A stretch of 64,000 nt of DNA from Prinia subflava. Lineage: Eukaryota > Chordata > Aves > Passeriformes > Cisticolidae. Below the pieces are notes generated by a model that saw only the letters and a list, made by a program, of their open reading frames with translations, did not search any database and was not told the origin of the DNA. The DNA lies in assembly GCF_021018805.1 (NCBI RefSeq), contig NC_086247.1:120521094-120585093 (forward strand), given 5' to 3'. A program made the translations under genes and the position numbers. This document shows positions 1 through 13,800 of this stretch, piece by piece (position 1 is the first letter of the stretch; the number at the start of each line of letters is the position of its first letter).

Positions 1-2012
1 TTTATGTTGCAGTGATCAGTGTAAGCTTTCATAGTGAAGTACATTTAGTACATATGGTATTGCTACAGTACTAATTACATTTACTGCAATGGCTTTTGCT
101 CTGTGTCTCAGCCCTGCTTTGTGTGGTGGACTGTTTCATAGAGGCATGCTGATAAAATATATGCTATGAACACAGCAGATGATATTAGAATAAATAAATG
201 CTGAAGTTGGTTATAGCTGTCTGAAGGCCTCTTAGTTATGAAATACGTATCAGGGTTGGTCCCAAGGGTTTTGAGTATAACTGTGTCAAGAGAATATATG
301 CTGAAAGGAGAGTCTGCCCTATATATATATGGAGCCTTCCAAATCTGTTGATATAAGCTCTGCCACATATACCAGTTCTTATTTTTACCATTGCCATTCC
401 TCAGTTGCTCAAAGGTTGCAAACAAAAATAGGGTCCTGTTGTGGTATGTGCTCTGCAAATAAAGAAGGCAGGGGTGTACAATCCAGCATGATGCCTAAGC
501 TACTTTTATAAGAGTGCTTATAATATTAGACTTGGAATGATGAATAGTGGAGTGGTGTCATTGCAGCAGCGCCCCTGGGCTAAAGGGCCATTCTGAGAAG
601 TGGGGCCAAAGACCATGGGCATGGTAAATGCACAGCCTTGGAGTTACAACTCTTGGGGACAGGACCTGTGTCTGTCTGGCAGAGGATGCTAGTGGAGATG
701 TATCCACATCTTGATACAGAACTGCAGGAGGATAAATGATAACGTTACCACACCATACTCAGTAGGTCATTATTTCTGCATAGGTAGTTGTGCTGTCCAT
801 GAAGGAATATCAGACCCATGCCAGATGTTTAATTTAGGTAAATACATCCAGGATTCTGGAATAAGAGCAGGTATATGAAGTGAAAGACTCTCAGGCCTGA
901 TTTGCTGATTATTTATTTAAGTTTTTTCCAGTCGTCATGCATTGTCTCTCATGCTAGCTTCTGCTGGGGTAGAAGAACTGGTTCTTTTTAATTGCTGATA
1001 TGCTTTGGGGGCTGAAGTATTTATTAAATTTTTAATACTAGAAAACTGTACATGTGGTAGAGTATAATAGTGAAGACTGAGGCCACAATGTAGAACGGGA
1101 TATTAAAAATAAAAAAGTAATAGGATACTTTCTGTTACTTTTCTAATGAGATGTTCAAAGCTGATCCAAGAGAGCACTGAAAAGAGAGGGTAAAGCCAAC
1201 AAATCTTCATGTTTACCTCATTCATTGGAATGTCATAACCCAGGGGAAAGGTGATTTCTGATTTATGGGCTGGATGCGGCTCCCCCTGAAGCAGCTGATC
1301 TGTCTTAGAGCACAGTCCCTGACACCTGTGCAACCCTTTTGCCTCGGCTCTCCTGGGCAGATGGCTTGGGGATTCTATTTCTGAGAGTCTAGCTGGCAAT
1401 AGGACCTGTGCCCAGTGGAGGTGGCACACTCGCCCTGTGACGAGGACTGAGGCAGAAGAGTGGGCATGTGTAGGAATAAAGGGCTCACTTGAAGAATTTC
1501 CCTGATGTGGAGAGATGCCACTGAGTAGAGTGCACAATGTGATCTGGCTAATGCAGAGAGGCCAGCCCTTCATTACTGGGGGAGACCATTAAATAGAGAA
1601 GGACCTCAGAACAATGGAGATAAATATGGAGATAGAGGGGATAAAGAAGGGGAAATGATGAGAGTTTAAAAATGGGAAGCAGCATGGAAAGTCACATTAC
1701 TGGACACAAGTAAGACTGTAAGACTTGGTGCAGAAGAAAGGATCTTCCCAGAGATGGGTACTTATGTCAGTAAAGGGAATGGATGGAATAGAAAGAGTGG
1801 GGTGGGAAACATGGTTTCTTGCAAGCAAGTTTTTCATCCAGCTTCCCTGCAAGAAGTTTACTGTGTTTTTGTTAGAGATCTCTGACAAATCTATGTAGTT
1901 GTGGGAGTAAGCTGCTAATGTCTCGCTAGAAGTGAGTAGAGAGAGATGAATCTTTTCTACTGTTACGTCCAGAATACCCTCCTTCTACTCTCTTACCACC
2001 TAAGGGGAAATA

Positions 2013-2055
2013 TTTGTTAAAAGTTCAGGTTTAACTTTTGTTAAAAGTTCAGGTT
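2013..2055. repeat. tandem 19-base direct repeat, period 24
   Basis: The 19-mer tttgttaaaagttcaggtt occurs at 2013-2031 and again at 2037-2055. The join also forms a small hairpin (aactttt / aaaagtt). It looks like a recent local duplication. Confidence 0.92.
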
Positions 2056-4239
2056 GACATTAGTGGTGAGAGAGAAGATGAGTCTGAACAGCCCACTCTT
2101 GATGTGGTAATGATTGATACTCTAGTGTGATTGTGGTCAATCAAATGGTCAAGTCAGGCTCTAACAAGAGTGTCCCAGACTTGATGGCTTTGACGCTGTG
2201 GTTTAAAAAGGAAATGTCTTCTGGCTAAAGGGCTGCACAATAACTATTTGGATTTAAGTTTGGAAGCTCCAGTTCTTCCTTGAAATTTTATTTAAACCAT
2301 AAAAATTATGGCAGAAACTAGTTTCCTGAATTTCAGACTTTTATTTCAAGTGCTTTCTTTCAGCTGTGGCAATCAGAGATCTTTCTAGTTCTCCCATATA
2401 TGCCTGCTAGGCTTAGTGGTACCTCCTGTAGTCAGTGTATATTGATTTACAGCACTGCCAGGCCCAGCTCCTAGCTTTGGATTAGGAGCCTATTTCCTGT
2501 GTCCTGTATCTGCTTTCACAACCTGTAGCTTACTGCTCTTTCTCACCTTAGATCTTAGAACAGGATTAGGAAATGAGAAGAGATGGGTGCTGGAAGTCAG
2601 GAAAACCAAGAGAAGTCCCACAAGTTCCTGGATGTTCTCATGGCTACTACGGGATCAGAAATTCTCTTGTGTCTCAAGAGGGAGGGGAAAAACTGACTCT
2701 GACATCTCATTATAAGACTGCCGCATATTTCATTCCCAAGTAAAGTGAAAATTTTGAATTAGTTGACTCAGAAGGTTGGCCACAGAAATGCATGAAAAAA
2801 ATATGTGCAACATTTAGGAGAATCCACTGCAGAAATATCCAGGAGTACACTTGTTTTCACATGCTGTTGTTATTTTCTGCTGTTCTTAAGATATTCTTAT
2901 GGGAAAAAAAGCCTGAATTTTTATGGTACTTTTTAATGCTTCAGCAGCTGATGTTCCTGTCTGTTGGTATACTTGATCATGAAAACAGGCCTTCAAGCAG
3001 ACTCAGTTTACTTTACGGCATATGCCACAAGTGTGACACAGCTCAAAAATGACCTTTTGTATGTGTGTTGTAGAGCTGATTTTAGGTAATGTCGTAACTC
3101 TTGGACTGGGGGCTTGGGGCGTCTGGCAGTTTAGCCTGATATCTGCACAAGTCTCATAGCTGAGCACCAAAAGCAGTAAGGTGGTAGATGATGGCCAAAA
3201 CTGTAGCCCAGTTTGGGCACTAGACTGCCCAAAGTAGCAGACCTGTCAATTCTAGTAAAGATCAGTATAAACAGGAAACTCGGTGCCATTAAAAATAGAA
3301 TTATTTTTATTTCTTCAATTTTGTGGAATACTCTGCTGGAAGAATAATGCAGAAGATTCTGAATTTTAAAGTTTAGTCTTGTATTGCACACAGACTCCTT
3401 TAATGAGAAGAATGTTCTCTTTAGATGACATTAGGTGAATATTTAGGTGAATAATTTGGCCTAAATTTCTTTCTTAAAAATATGCATAAACATTTCATTT
3501 GTAGAGCACCAGCTGTGTTGGCCCTAATCACATCTCAGTTAGGTGAGGATGAGGTGTAACTCAATGTTGGTGCAAAAGACACTGTCAAAGGACTTTCTTT
3601 ATGGATTATGAGTTCAGGGCATGTGTATTATTACCAAAATCCTGCTGGTGTTATGGTGGCTTTTTATGGCAAGGAATTGTAGCTGATCAGCTTGGAGAAC
3701 TGTGCAGTTTAATCTGTGGCTTGTGTGTTTTTGGTTTGATAAATTTGTTCTTGTTGTTTTCTGTTCACTTGCTTGTGTAAAAAACAGGGTTTTTACTAAG
3801 CTTCATTATTGAATGCCAGTGACAAACTTCGAAAGATTTTCATATTGCCTGTTCTTTCACCAGTGAGCAAATGTGAACCATTTCTTCTTCCGCCTCTATC
3901 ACTGGTGCAACTGCCCTCTCCAGTACTGAATAAACGGTCCCCTGTTAGAACAACTGACATCTGGAAGACTCTTCACAGTACTTCACATAGCAATGTTCTG
4001 ACTCAGCCATTAGTTGTCAGAGCTCACATCGAGGTCATCTCAAGAAATCTGTAATGCCTTTTACTTCTAGTGAGAGCTGGCCCGAAAATCTGCTTAATGT
4101 TATCATTCAAAATTTACATGGTTTCATTAGGCTTATTAAAAGCAATGAAAAATGCAGCAGTACGTAACACTGATAAAGCCTTTTTACCTTGCTATTTCAA
4201 ATCACGTTTATGGACGATGGATTTAGCTTCCCACTAGCC

Positions 4240-4365
4240 CTGGGCAGAGGTATTATCTCCATTTTATGGACAAGAAAACTGAGTTAGGTTCAATGACTTG
4301 TCCAAGGTCATACGTAAGACTGATGGTATTGGGGAGAAAAAAATGTCCAGATTTCTGCCTTAATT
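4240..4365 (+). mobile_element. MIR/CORE-SINE-like ancient SINE fragment
   Basis: The sequence reads gggcagaggtattatctcc, attttatggacaagaaaac, tgagttaggttcaatgac, ttgtccaaggtcatac and then a degraded stretch ending in ccagatttctgcct. This follows the well-known core and 3' part of MIR elements (attatccccattttacag, gaggaaactgaggc, gacttgcccaaggtcac, cccaggtctgcct) in order and with the right spacing, in the + orientation. Divergence is high, as expected of a relic that predates the amniote split. The 5' tRNA-like part is not seen. The recognition is by eye, from memory of the consensus. Confidence 0.62.
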
Positions 4366-5180
4366 AAGTGATAATTTTTTTGAATAAACTCAGTGTCTTA
4401 GAAAAGATGCATCGATGTCTTTGTCTTTAGGGTTTTAAAAATAATTTTGAGGATTAATTTTGCAAGCCATGCATCAGTATTTCCCTAAGAAACATGATTC
4501 TCATGACTGATAATATTAAGAATTCATCCTTTTTTGTAGACTTCAGTTCACTGCTTCCTACAAAAACTTTGTTGTAGTCCACTTTGGCTCTGTTGTTGTC
4601 TGCCTTTGTGAAATAAAGCTGCTCTCATTATTTAGCTTTCTTCCATTTGCATATGTACAAGAGGGAACAGCTGCTTTCTGCAGGGATTTTGTGTACTCAT
4701 TCATATTCCCACAGTGGTGGCCTTGTTCTGCAACACACTGCTACCCTGTGGAAAAGCAGAATAATACATGGACAATATAGCAAGCAGTCTGTTATTAAAC
4801 ATTTGGAAGTACAGCCTTAAGGGAAAAATATAAACATGGAGTTATAGTTTTAAATCTGAAGCAAGTACTGTGTAAAAGCCTCTGGAAAGCTATGGGGAAA
4901 AATCTTCTAGAAAGAAATTTTGCAGTCCTCTTTAGTTTTTGAAAAACAAATCTAATTTTATTACTAAGAATTTTGTGTTTTAAAAGCGATAAAAGTGATA
5001 ATGCTGGTTCCTCATTTGAAGGTGATCTTGGACATTCCATCTTAACTGTTGCTATATCCATGCACAGAAAATTATATTGATATAAACTGGAGATTTCCAG
5101 GCATGATCCAGACAACTGTTAATTTCCCAAAGATTTATGAATTGTGAGGCAGTCACAGGAGTTTGTTCCTTCCTTCCCCC

Positions 5181-5194
5181 TTTTTTTTTTTTTT
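5181..5194. repeat. T-run
   Basis: Fourteen thymines follow a TTCC-rich stretch. It is a plain homopolymer and could be the reverse-strand tail of an old retroposed copy, but no element is recognisable next to it. Confidence 0.9.
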
Positions 5195-5714
5195 AAATAA
5201 CATTTTTACTGTGTATTTATATAGACATTTTAAGAGAACTAAAGCTCTAGCTGGACATATAAGTCCTCAATTAAAAAATACAAACTGTACACGTTGTGTA
5301 AAAATGCAACATCTCAGTGACTTCTGGGAACTTTGCTTTTTAGAAAAAAACAAGTACATTTATTTTGCTTTTGTCTTTAAAATTTTTAAGAACTAAAGCG
5401 ACTTCGAGGAAGCATATACAATTTTATCCCAAAGCATAAAGGCATATACACAAAGTCATGGAAATCTGTGCAGTTAGAATAGAAAGTCTTAGAAAGTGAT
5501 AGTTACAAGTGCACTAGTCATTTAAAATACTACAAAACAAGTATGATTTGGAAGCAAATGCTTCCTTACTGGAATCTGCTTTCTTGCTACTTTATCACCT
5601 TCTACTATTGGTCTTTTTTTAGTAGTAGCAGAGTGTATTAAAATACTTTAAAGAGGGAGGAAAGCACTTACTGAATTATTAATACTCTGTTTATGGATAT
5701 CTGAAAAAAATGGA

Positions 5715-5731
5715 AGGTCATAGTTTGACCT
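5715..5731. promoter_or_regulatory. inverted nuclear-receptor half-sites, 5-base spacer
   Basis: The perfect half-site aggtca (5715-5720), spacer tagtt and tgacct (5726-5731) form an inverted repeat. The half-sites are ideal, but a 5-base spacer is not the usual arrangement (3 for steroid receptors, 0 or 1 for some others), so function is doubtful. Confidence 0.3.
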
Positions 5732-6674
5732 AGAGACCTTGGCAATGTCCTTTAAACAAGCATTAATCATATGTAGTGCATCAAATCATCATGTGCAAGA
5801 TAACACTAGTGACCTCTCCAACTGAGAATAACAAATGACTCTTAATTTTCCTTTCTGTACATGACAGAAGTGTTGACAACCTCTGTATATTTTTTCTTTT
5901 GCCCTGTACCTAATCAACTGATCATTTTCAACACAACATTTTCCTTGAAGTGTATCTTTTCACTTCTATTTCTGCATGATAGGGACCTGTGTAGCGAAAC
6001 ATGTAATGATTAGTCATCATATGTGCATGTTTATGTTTAAAATCAAAATACTTTCTGCATCTTTGATGAAGTGACATACTGAAAAAAGAGAATCAGATTA
6101 CATTAACTAGTTAAAATATATAACATATATAACGCTGTTCTTCAAAATGCAGGTAAGCATAGACCATGCCACAGCATTCTTGGGGAAGATGCATACTATC
6201 TGAAACGTTTTTTTGGATGATATCTTTTTTCATACAAAAAACCTGATATAATCCTGCATGATCTTTTGCATCACCTGCATGAAAGCTATTTAAAGTCCTA
6301 GAAAGAGGTCATTAGTATTTGCAACAGGAGTTGTGATGTGCACAGAGACGTGTCTTTATATGCAGTTGGAAAGTCTGAATAAATATTTTAGAGTTAAACT
6401 GAAGACTTAATTGCCTGTCAGCTGCTGGAAAGATCCTGTTAGACCAATTATAACCCTATAATCCCGTTGTCTTCATTCTGTTATGGGCTACACTGCAGCT
6501 GTAGGGTACTGGAAGAATCCACAGGATTGGTGTGCCTTAAGGGGTTAACGGCACCTTAGGCAATATTTCATGACCCTTGCTGCCTTTACAGAAATTGCAT
6601 CAGGATTTCAGCATTCTGGCCTGTAAGTCTTGCCTTTGCTCTCTCACCTGCAGTCTGATCTCTCCAGCTGGTTT

Positions 6675-6710
6675 CCTTCCCCCATTTTTGCAGCCTGGCT
6701 GTGGGTAAGG
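6675..6710 (+). other. acceptor and donor 11 bases apart (possible cryptic microexon)
   Basis: The acceptor ccttcccccatttttgcag, ending at 6693, is followed by cctggctgtgg and the donor gtaagg at 6705-6710. The gap of 11 bases would make a very small exon that shifts the frame. It sits in a GC-richer patch (about 6480-6930) with no recognised protein. No evidence of use is visible. Confidence 0.2.
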
Positions 6711-7831
6711 AGCCATGGGTGCTTGGCTGAGCTGTGCAGAGACTTGGAGCTCATTCTTCATCCTGCGGTTCATTCAGCTCTTCACCGTGGATTTGGAGGC
6801 AAAAGCCGTGTGCCATTTGTTGGCCCCTTGGGGTGCTGCACATCAGGAGTTTGGACATTGCTTTGTCTTTCAATGCCAGTTCTTACTCTGTCTCCCCAGT
6901 TGTTTTTCCTGACTGAATTTCACTGAATGGCAGTGGGACAGAGTTCACAGAAGTCTAATACATTTTAGGATTTTGCTCTAGCTCCAGACCGTCTTGATGG
7001 CATTTGTTTACTTGTTTGTTCTTTTTGGCACTCTCATTTAGAGACCAAATTAGCAGCCTCTGGTGCTAGTTGCTAAAACCAAGTGGTTCACAGAAGAATG
7101 CATGAGTAGAGAAGGATATCAGATTAAATCTCAGAAAGCTGAGCATTTTGAAGCACCATGGAACATCTTTTTAAAGAATCGTGAGTGGCTAAATAAACTC
7201 TTGTGTTTTAACTATGTTGCTGGAAGCTCACAGGAAAAACCTCTTGAGTGCTGGTTTCAATCTCAATTCACTGGTCAGTGAAGACTAGGTACAGTTGGAC
7301 TTTTTCAACTTACCAGCTAGGAGGATTGTCAGTAGGGTAAAGTGAAACCCTCTTGTTTGATCATATAGGCAATGTCTAGGGTACTGATTGTGTTCACATC
7401 AATTGCTTTTTCCACTGATTCCTTGGGGTATTACAAATTGGAGAAGATTAGACACTCTTTCCATAATCCGATTAAATATTGAAGCTACATTTGAGTTGTA
7501 ACATTATTGCTTTGCTGGAGTCCCCTGTGAGAGTTTTGCCAGAGGTTTAAAAATCCTAAGCCAGATCACATTCTGGCTTACAGAATTCTTTCTGTATTAC
7601 AGAAATCTGTTAAGAAAAAAACTTTGTGCCACAGCTTCCACCTCAGCAAGCTTCAACTTAAGAAAATCTGAATAACAGAAGAAAAATTAATTAATTGAGC
7701 CAGTCTGCAATTTATAATCCTTCACATACCTACACAATGCCTTTTTTTCTAATGGACTTACATTCTAGTATGCTTTTTAACCAGTAAGATTCAGATGTCA
7801 TCCTTTTTTAATGACTTGCCTCAAGGGGAGA

Positions 7832-7887
7832 TCTAGAATTTTAGTTCTAGAAAATTATTTCTAGATAATATATATTATAGTTCTAGA
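7832..7887. repeat. cluster of four TCTAGA palindromes in AT-rich DNA
   Basis: The hexamer tctaga starts at 7832, 7846, 7860 and 7882 within 56 bases, linked by AT-only spacers. The spacing of 14, 14 and 22 suggests a degraded tandem array. Confidence 0.85.
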
Positions 7888-10800
7888 ATTATTTTTAATT
7901 TCTAATTGGCTAAAACTCTTGCAGAACTTGGATAGAGAGTGTCTTATGTACTGCAGTGTACTGTGTAGGATAATAACTCTGCCTAAATCTCCTCTTCTAC
8001 TCGACCTCAAGTGGACACCACAAATGATACAGGTGTGAAATTCAGTATTTGCATCTGTATCATCATAGGTAGCTTCAGGTAGTTAGTCCAGTCTCTTATT
8101 TTTAGAAAGTTAATTGCTTCCTGTCGTGGAAGAAAGAGAGATTGGTGTATCTTTTTGGGTTTTTTTCTTTTTTCTTCCCATATGCTGACTTATTTTGTGC
8201 TGCAGCTCACATCTTTTGCTCTTCAAGTGTTATTGTTCAACAGTGACACCGTCACATTTCTGTATTTACTAAGTATGTGACGAACTTCAGGCTTTTCTGT
8301 ACTGTACCATGTCTTCAGTCACGTTTTTTGTATTTTAAGACGAGTTTCAACAGTGAAACAACAGAATATGCTGATTTTTCAGTTATTCATCTGTTTAAGA
8401 ACATTCTGTTGGTCTTCACTTGGATGGGCTTCAGTGTTGAAGTTCATCGTTGCCCCCTTAAGTTAATGCTCCTACTTGTAGGGGTTTTTTTCCTTTTTTT
8501 TGTGGATACATAAAATGGTCAAGCACATCAAGTTTGTGATGTATGCTGTGACTGTACCTGATGGCTAAGTTAATATTCTGTGCTCTGCCAGTTTTGTTGA
8601 AGTTAATTTCTGAATCTAGGTTGCATTTCTAGAGCCAGTTGGATTGTTTAGGCTCTGTAGGCTAGTAATTAACGTATGGTCCAAACCAGCATGTTTTAGT
8701 TTGTCTTCTGATCATCAGTCTCTCTGTTTTCTCTTAATGCGTACTTTTTTTAAAACATTCAAACCTCCACATTGGTCTGCTAGCAACTTTTTTGTGCTGT
8801 CTTTCCATAGATCAAGAACTGCTGTTAGGAAAATTTTAAGAATAAACAGTTGTGCCGTTCTAACATTGAACTTTAGTTCTGTATGGACATTAAAATTGCT
8901 ATGCCTTGTACAATTGATACAGTATCATGCTTCTCTGAAATGAGTGACCGAGAACTATAAGAACTGTGATGATTGATCATGCAAGTTAGCTTTTTAAGGG
9001 TTTCTACTTTACTTGTCCTTAAATACAAGTTCTTACATTTGTACCTTATATAATATTTTCAGATTTACTCCTTTAAGTTGTCTCCTTTAAGGAATTTATT
9101 TGCATATTTTATCTTCTATTTTTGTATGCAATGGCAAATAAAGCATGAATAGCTTCATAGATGTGAAAGATTACTATGAATTTAGTGTGTAACTGGGAGT
9201 ACTGTCCACGTTTATTCTTCTTAGTTGTTTAGAAAAATAGGCTTTGATTAATATTTGCCTCTTGTAGGGGTAGAAATCTCAAAATGGAGAAAAAGCTTGA
9301 AGGACTATGCAAGTCTTTGTTGTAAACTTCAGAGCTACAGAGGCATATGTACGCGTAACTAAATATTTTTGTCTCTCTTTAATCAAAGTTTATTGGTTTT
9401 TACTTTCTCACTATGGGCTTTATGGAAACTTTTTTTCTTTTTGTGTAATCTTAATTTAGTCTTACTGCTTCAGCTTTTTTTTATTTTTTATAAAAGATGC
9501 TAATTTACTTGTATTTACACTGATGGCCATCTCATTTTTTCACTGAGCAATGTGTTACAATACATTATTTTCCTTCTGGTTTTCTGTTTCCGTAGAAATT
9601 TCTTGATTAAAAAAACCCCTTTGTGTGACTTCATAATTACAGTAATTTTAACCTTAATAATAAAAAAAAGGTCAGGAGGATACTTTTTGGGTCCATAAAA
9701 TATGACAGTAGATGCCGTCTCAAAGAAATGATTAAATACAGAAGTGATAATATGTGTGAGGGGATCTTTCTGAGAGTATTTGTAAACTTCTGATTTCTAG
9801 CTGTTGCCTCCAGGCTTGGTAAGAAAAGCTCAGTGTTTGTAAAGATTATCCTGACAGCAATATGCTGGGTCAATTGTCAAGACATGTTTAGCACAGGGGG
9901 ATGTATTAATCTGCTACAGCTACCACTGTAAGTGGTTGGAATAAATAGAGGGCTCAAGCAGATGAAGAGGGATTAACTGTGTAAATTGAGCAAACTCTTC
10001 AATCACTAAACCACTGATTTTGCAAAGGATTAGTGTGCTTTTGCAAATATTGATTACTGATTTGTTACTGGGAATGAAGATGATCTAACTTGTGCAGTTG
10101 GTATGTAGTAAGCTATGTGAAGTGTACATCATTCATATTAATGGGATTGTCATAGGCATTACAGAAACTGACAGATTTATTAGAGCAGCGCTCTTAACAT
10201 TGTCATAGTTAAAGTTGTGTCAGCATTTCCATTAAAAGTTCAATTTTTTTTTTTTGGTGTTCATAGATCAACTTTAATATTTACTTCATTGAAATTTGGT
10301 AATACCACTTTATAGCTTTTACACAATTATTTTTGTACTCTTTTAAAGAGAACTGAATTAACATATTTTTAAATTAGAAGAAAATACTGTATATTAGTTT
10401 AAAACAAATATTTGCAGGTTTGAATTCTTTGTTTTGAGGGCAACCTTTGAGTGATACTGTGCACGTTCACAAGTTTCGTTATGCCAGGTTGGTAGAGAGG
10501 TGATGGGTGTTAGGCAGTTGCTATAAAGTGAAAATAACTGAGGAATTTTTGTATAAATGAGCTCTTTTGCTTGTATAAAGGCTTGTCTGGCTTTTTTCCA
10601 GTGCTGCTAGTTTATCTGATAAAAGGTATTATGTTGCCTACAAATCACTAATGTCCACAGACTATAATATAATCACTGAATACTGTCACTGGACCAAGCC
10701 ATGCTATTCTGTTATCAGGTTCACTTAATTCATACACCATTAATGTTATAACCGGTTCAAGTTTCAACAGTGGTTGTAGTCACTGGGTGGTTTGACTTTC

Positions 10801-13800
10801 TAATGCTCGATTAGATTTATTTGAAGAGATAGGCTTAAGGAAAACTCAGGTGTGGTGTGATGATGAAGAGACAAAAAATGAAAGTTCAAAGAGTTTGGAA
10901 AAATCCCACTGACATTTATCCATCTACTTCATCATTGTAAAAGTCTTATGTTGTAAAACATGCCCATTTCTCTTGATGTGTCATCTTTTTCCTCTTACAC
11001 AGATATCCCAAAACTCAATCACAGCTCTTCTCTTGATTCTCTTTTTTCCCAAATTGTGACCCCCGTTGCAGCATATGATAGGATCTGTGATTTATAAACT
11101 TCCAATCCCTTAACTTTTGGGATTTCCCGTGGCAGATGCTGAAGGAAACCTATATGTGTTTACCATAGGAAAAGATGAGCTACCATCTTGCAGGTCATAT
11201 ACTCAATCCTTTTTCATTTTTGGACTTCAATCCCATACATGGTTTCCAAATAAAAATAATTGTTTCTAACTGTAAATAAAAAATATTATTTCTATTTGAT
11301 ACTAAAGCCAGTAAGAACTGCAAAGGTCATCTGAGTAACATTATGTAGCTTGGTGTAACTTAGAAAGATCATTGAAAAATTAAAATGGGTATTTCCATTG
11401 ACTAGATGTAACAAAATGGGACTTATGAGAGAATTGGAACAGTTGGTCAGATCTCCTCTCTCTTGTTCAGAGACAAGCAGCTTCTGCCAGAGTTCTTGTT
11501 GGTCGTGTCTTCAAGTGTATGTTTTGTTTTTCTGGAGCCTTCAAATGGACTGGAAAATATTAGTGCAGTCATTCAGAAAACTTGGGAGTTGATATTGGAA
11601 GGTGGTTCTTCCTGTCGTTCTCAGTATACTCCAAGGTGAATGGCAACTGAAATGTACATCTGGAAAGCTTTCAGGAATCACAGGAGTGTTTTGCTGGCTT
11701 CCCGCAGTGCGCTCTGCTGGCCTCTTACAGTGTTTCCCTTGTTCTTTTCAGTTAAGTCCCATGCAATTACAGCAAAACAGGAGAGTATTTTATCTTTGTG
11801 GTAGCAACCTTTGTGGTAGCCGAGGAGCTTTGAAAACTGTGATGTGTTTTTTGAACCATAAAACCTTTGGATTTTTATTACCTCTTTATTACCTCTTTCA
11901 GAGTACTTGGAAATAAAGGCACTGTATAAGTCACTTCTGATTTCCTTCCCTTTAATTTTTCTCATGGTCTTGCTCTGTAGATTGATTTTTCTAAGTGCTA
12001 TGTTATCATTGCAAGAGACTCTAATTCTACCAGAACTTCCCACTTCTTCATACTGAATTATATATTTGATAGGCATTTTGTGTGCTACAGTAAGGAAAAC
12101 TTGAAACACTTGTATGAGACTTTCTTATTTTTTATTATTTTAAAAAGGCTTGCCTTTACATGCAGACTGCAGGTGTAAAGTGTAAAGTCATACCTCCATC
12201 TTAAACCAAATTAGCTTTCAAATGCAGAGGAGCTTTGAGTGTGATAGTTCACTGATCACTGAACATAGCTTTTTACTTAAATTATCAGTAGTAGAAGAAA
12301 TGTATCAAAAATGAGGCAATGAGGCAGAACATTCAAATCATTTTGTGTTTGCAGGAATACATAAAATGAAATTGAAAACTGGCTTAGGATCTCTTCATTG
12401 AAATCAGCAACTGCCAGTTTTAAAGATTTGTTTTTAGCTGACTGCAGGAATTTGAATCTTTTCCTTCAGACAGATGAAAGATTTTTCAGCTCCAACCAGT
12501 AACGTTAAAACTTTTTCTGATCAAGGATATGAGCTGTTGGAGCATTTAAAATACACCAAGTGTGTATGTATGTTTCCTTTCAGAAGTTTAACAGGCCAAG
12601 CCTTTGGCCAAGAGTCAGAACAGTTGGAACTTTGCAGACTACACAGCTAATCCAAGAGGGCTGCCAATTGGCATAAATGACTTCCATATATAAAACTTCA
12701 TGCAATTTACATTGAGGTTTTTGTTGGTTTTTCATGGCAGTCTGAGAATTTCCTTGTTTCCCAGGATTTCTTGGGTTTTGCTTATTGTATTTATGGTGTG
12801 TTATGCTTCTGATCAGAGCACGACATAAAAGGTTCCCCGGCTAAAATATCCCTCTGACAGATTGAAATTCACATTGGAAGATTTTTCTCTTTAGCTAAAT
12901 TTGGCACTTCTCAAACTGTTTTGGTTTTTTCCCTCCTTTTTTTTTTTCCTGTTTTTTTTTTCATTAAGACTTTTTAAAGGGAACTTAAACTAGCTCCTAG
13001 AAACAGAATAATTTAAAAAAGGATTTCTACACACTAGAACTTACTCAGGAGAAGAGACAGGGCAAAAGTTTTGGGAAATTATAAACTTAAGAGGAAGAAA
13101 ATTTATATGCTTTTTGTTTAATGAATGTGTGATCCATGGAAAATCTAACTTGCATAGTATGGCCAAAATTTGTATAAGAGTTCACAGACGTCACACTGTA
13201 GTGGGCTTTACAAGATCTGTCAAAATATTGTTGACTAATTAATACCTGGATTACTAGGGCATTGAAAGTAAGAGGACATGTACTAGTAATTCTGGAATAT
13301 AATTTAAAAGTTCATTGTTCAGCTTTGCAATAAATGACATTTGGCCATTTTTCTGCCAAAACATATTAAATCATTCTTGTATTCAGTTAAAAAGTTGTCA
13401 TTGCTTGGTCTCAGCATAGGTTTATTTACTGAAATAAAAGGGCCAGTTGCTTGATGATGGAATTTTAGGCCCTTCAAAAGTACTAATTAAAAACATTGTG
13501 ACAAAATAAGAAAAGTAATAGGGAACTTCTAGCTCTGATTACCTCAGGTTTTTCTTAAGGTACTATGATATGTGTGTATTTCCAAGGGATTCTTATGTGT
13601 ACCAGGTGGCTATTTAAAAATAGTAGTAAACTGCAGAGTACAATTGTAGTATTACCTCTTCCAGGTGTTTTAGATGTTAAGCTGAAAATTGTATTTTTCA
13701 CCTGGAGGTATTAAATGATAGCTTTTAACTTGCTGTTGGATAAGCCTGTAGGACTTTCTTCCTGTTAGCCATCTGGGAATACAGGAATCATGGTATGGTT

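Noticed and set aside
1103..1573. 156-codon open frame on the minus strand
   Set aside because: No recognisable domain, a low-complexity mix of residues and a GC-richer local patch that lowers stop frequency. Treated as chance.
3809..4054. 81-codon open frame rich in proline and leucine
   Set aside because: It starts with a non-ATG codon, has no known family and no splice or promoter context. Noted only because it lies close to the MIR-like relic.
6150..6157. atgcag/gtaagc as another recursive splice site
   Set aside because: The acceptor side is A-rich (tcaaaatgcag) with no proper pyrimidine tract, so it was left out of the features.
11678..12109. 143-codon open frame on the minus strand overlapping a + strand frame
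   Set aside because: Basic, low-complexity product with no family resemblance. The overlap with another frame shows only locally low stop density.
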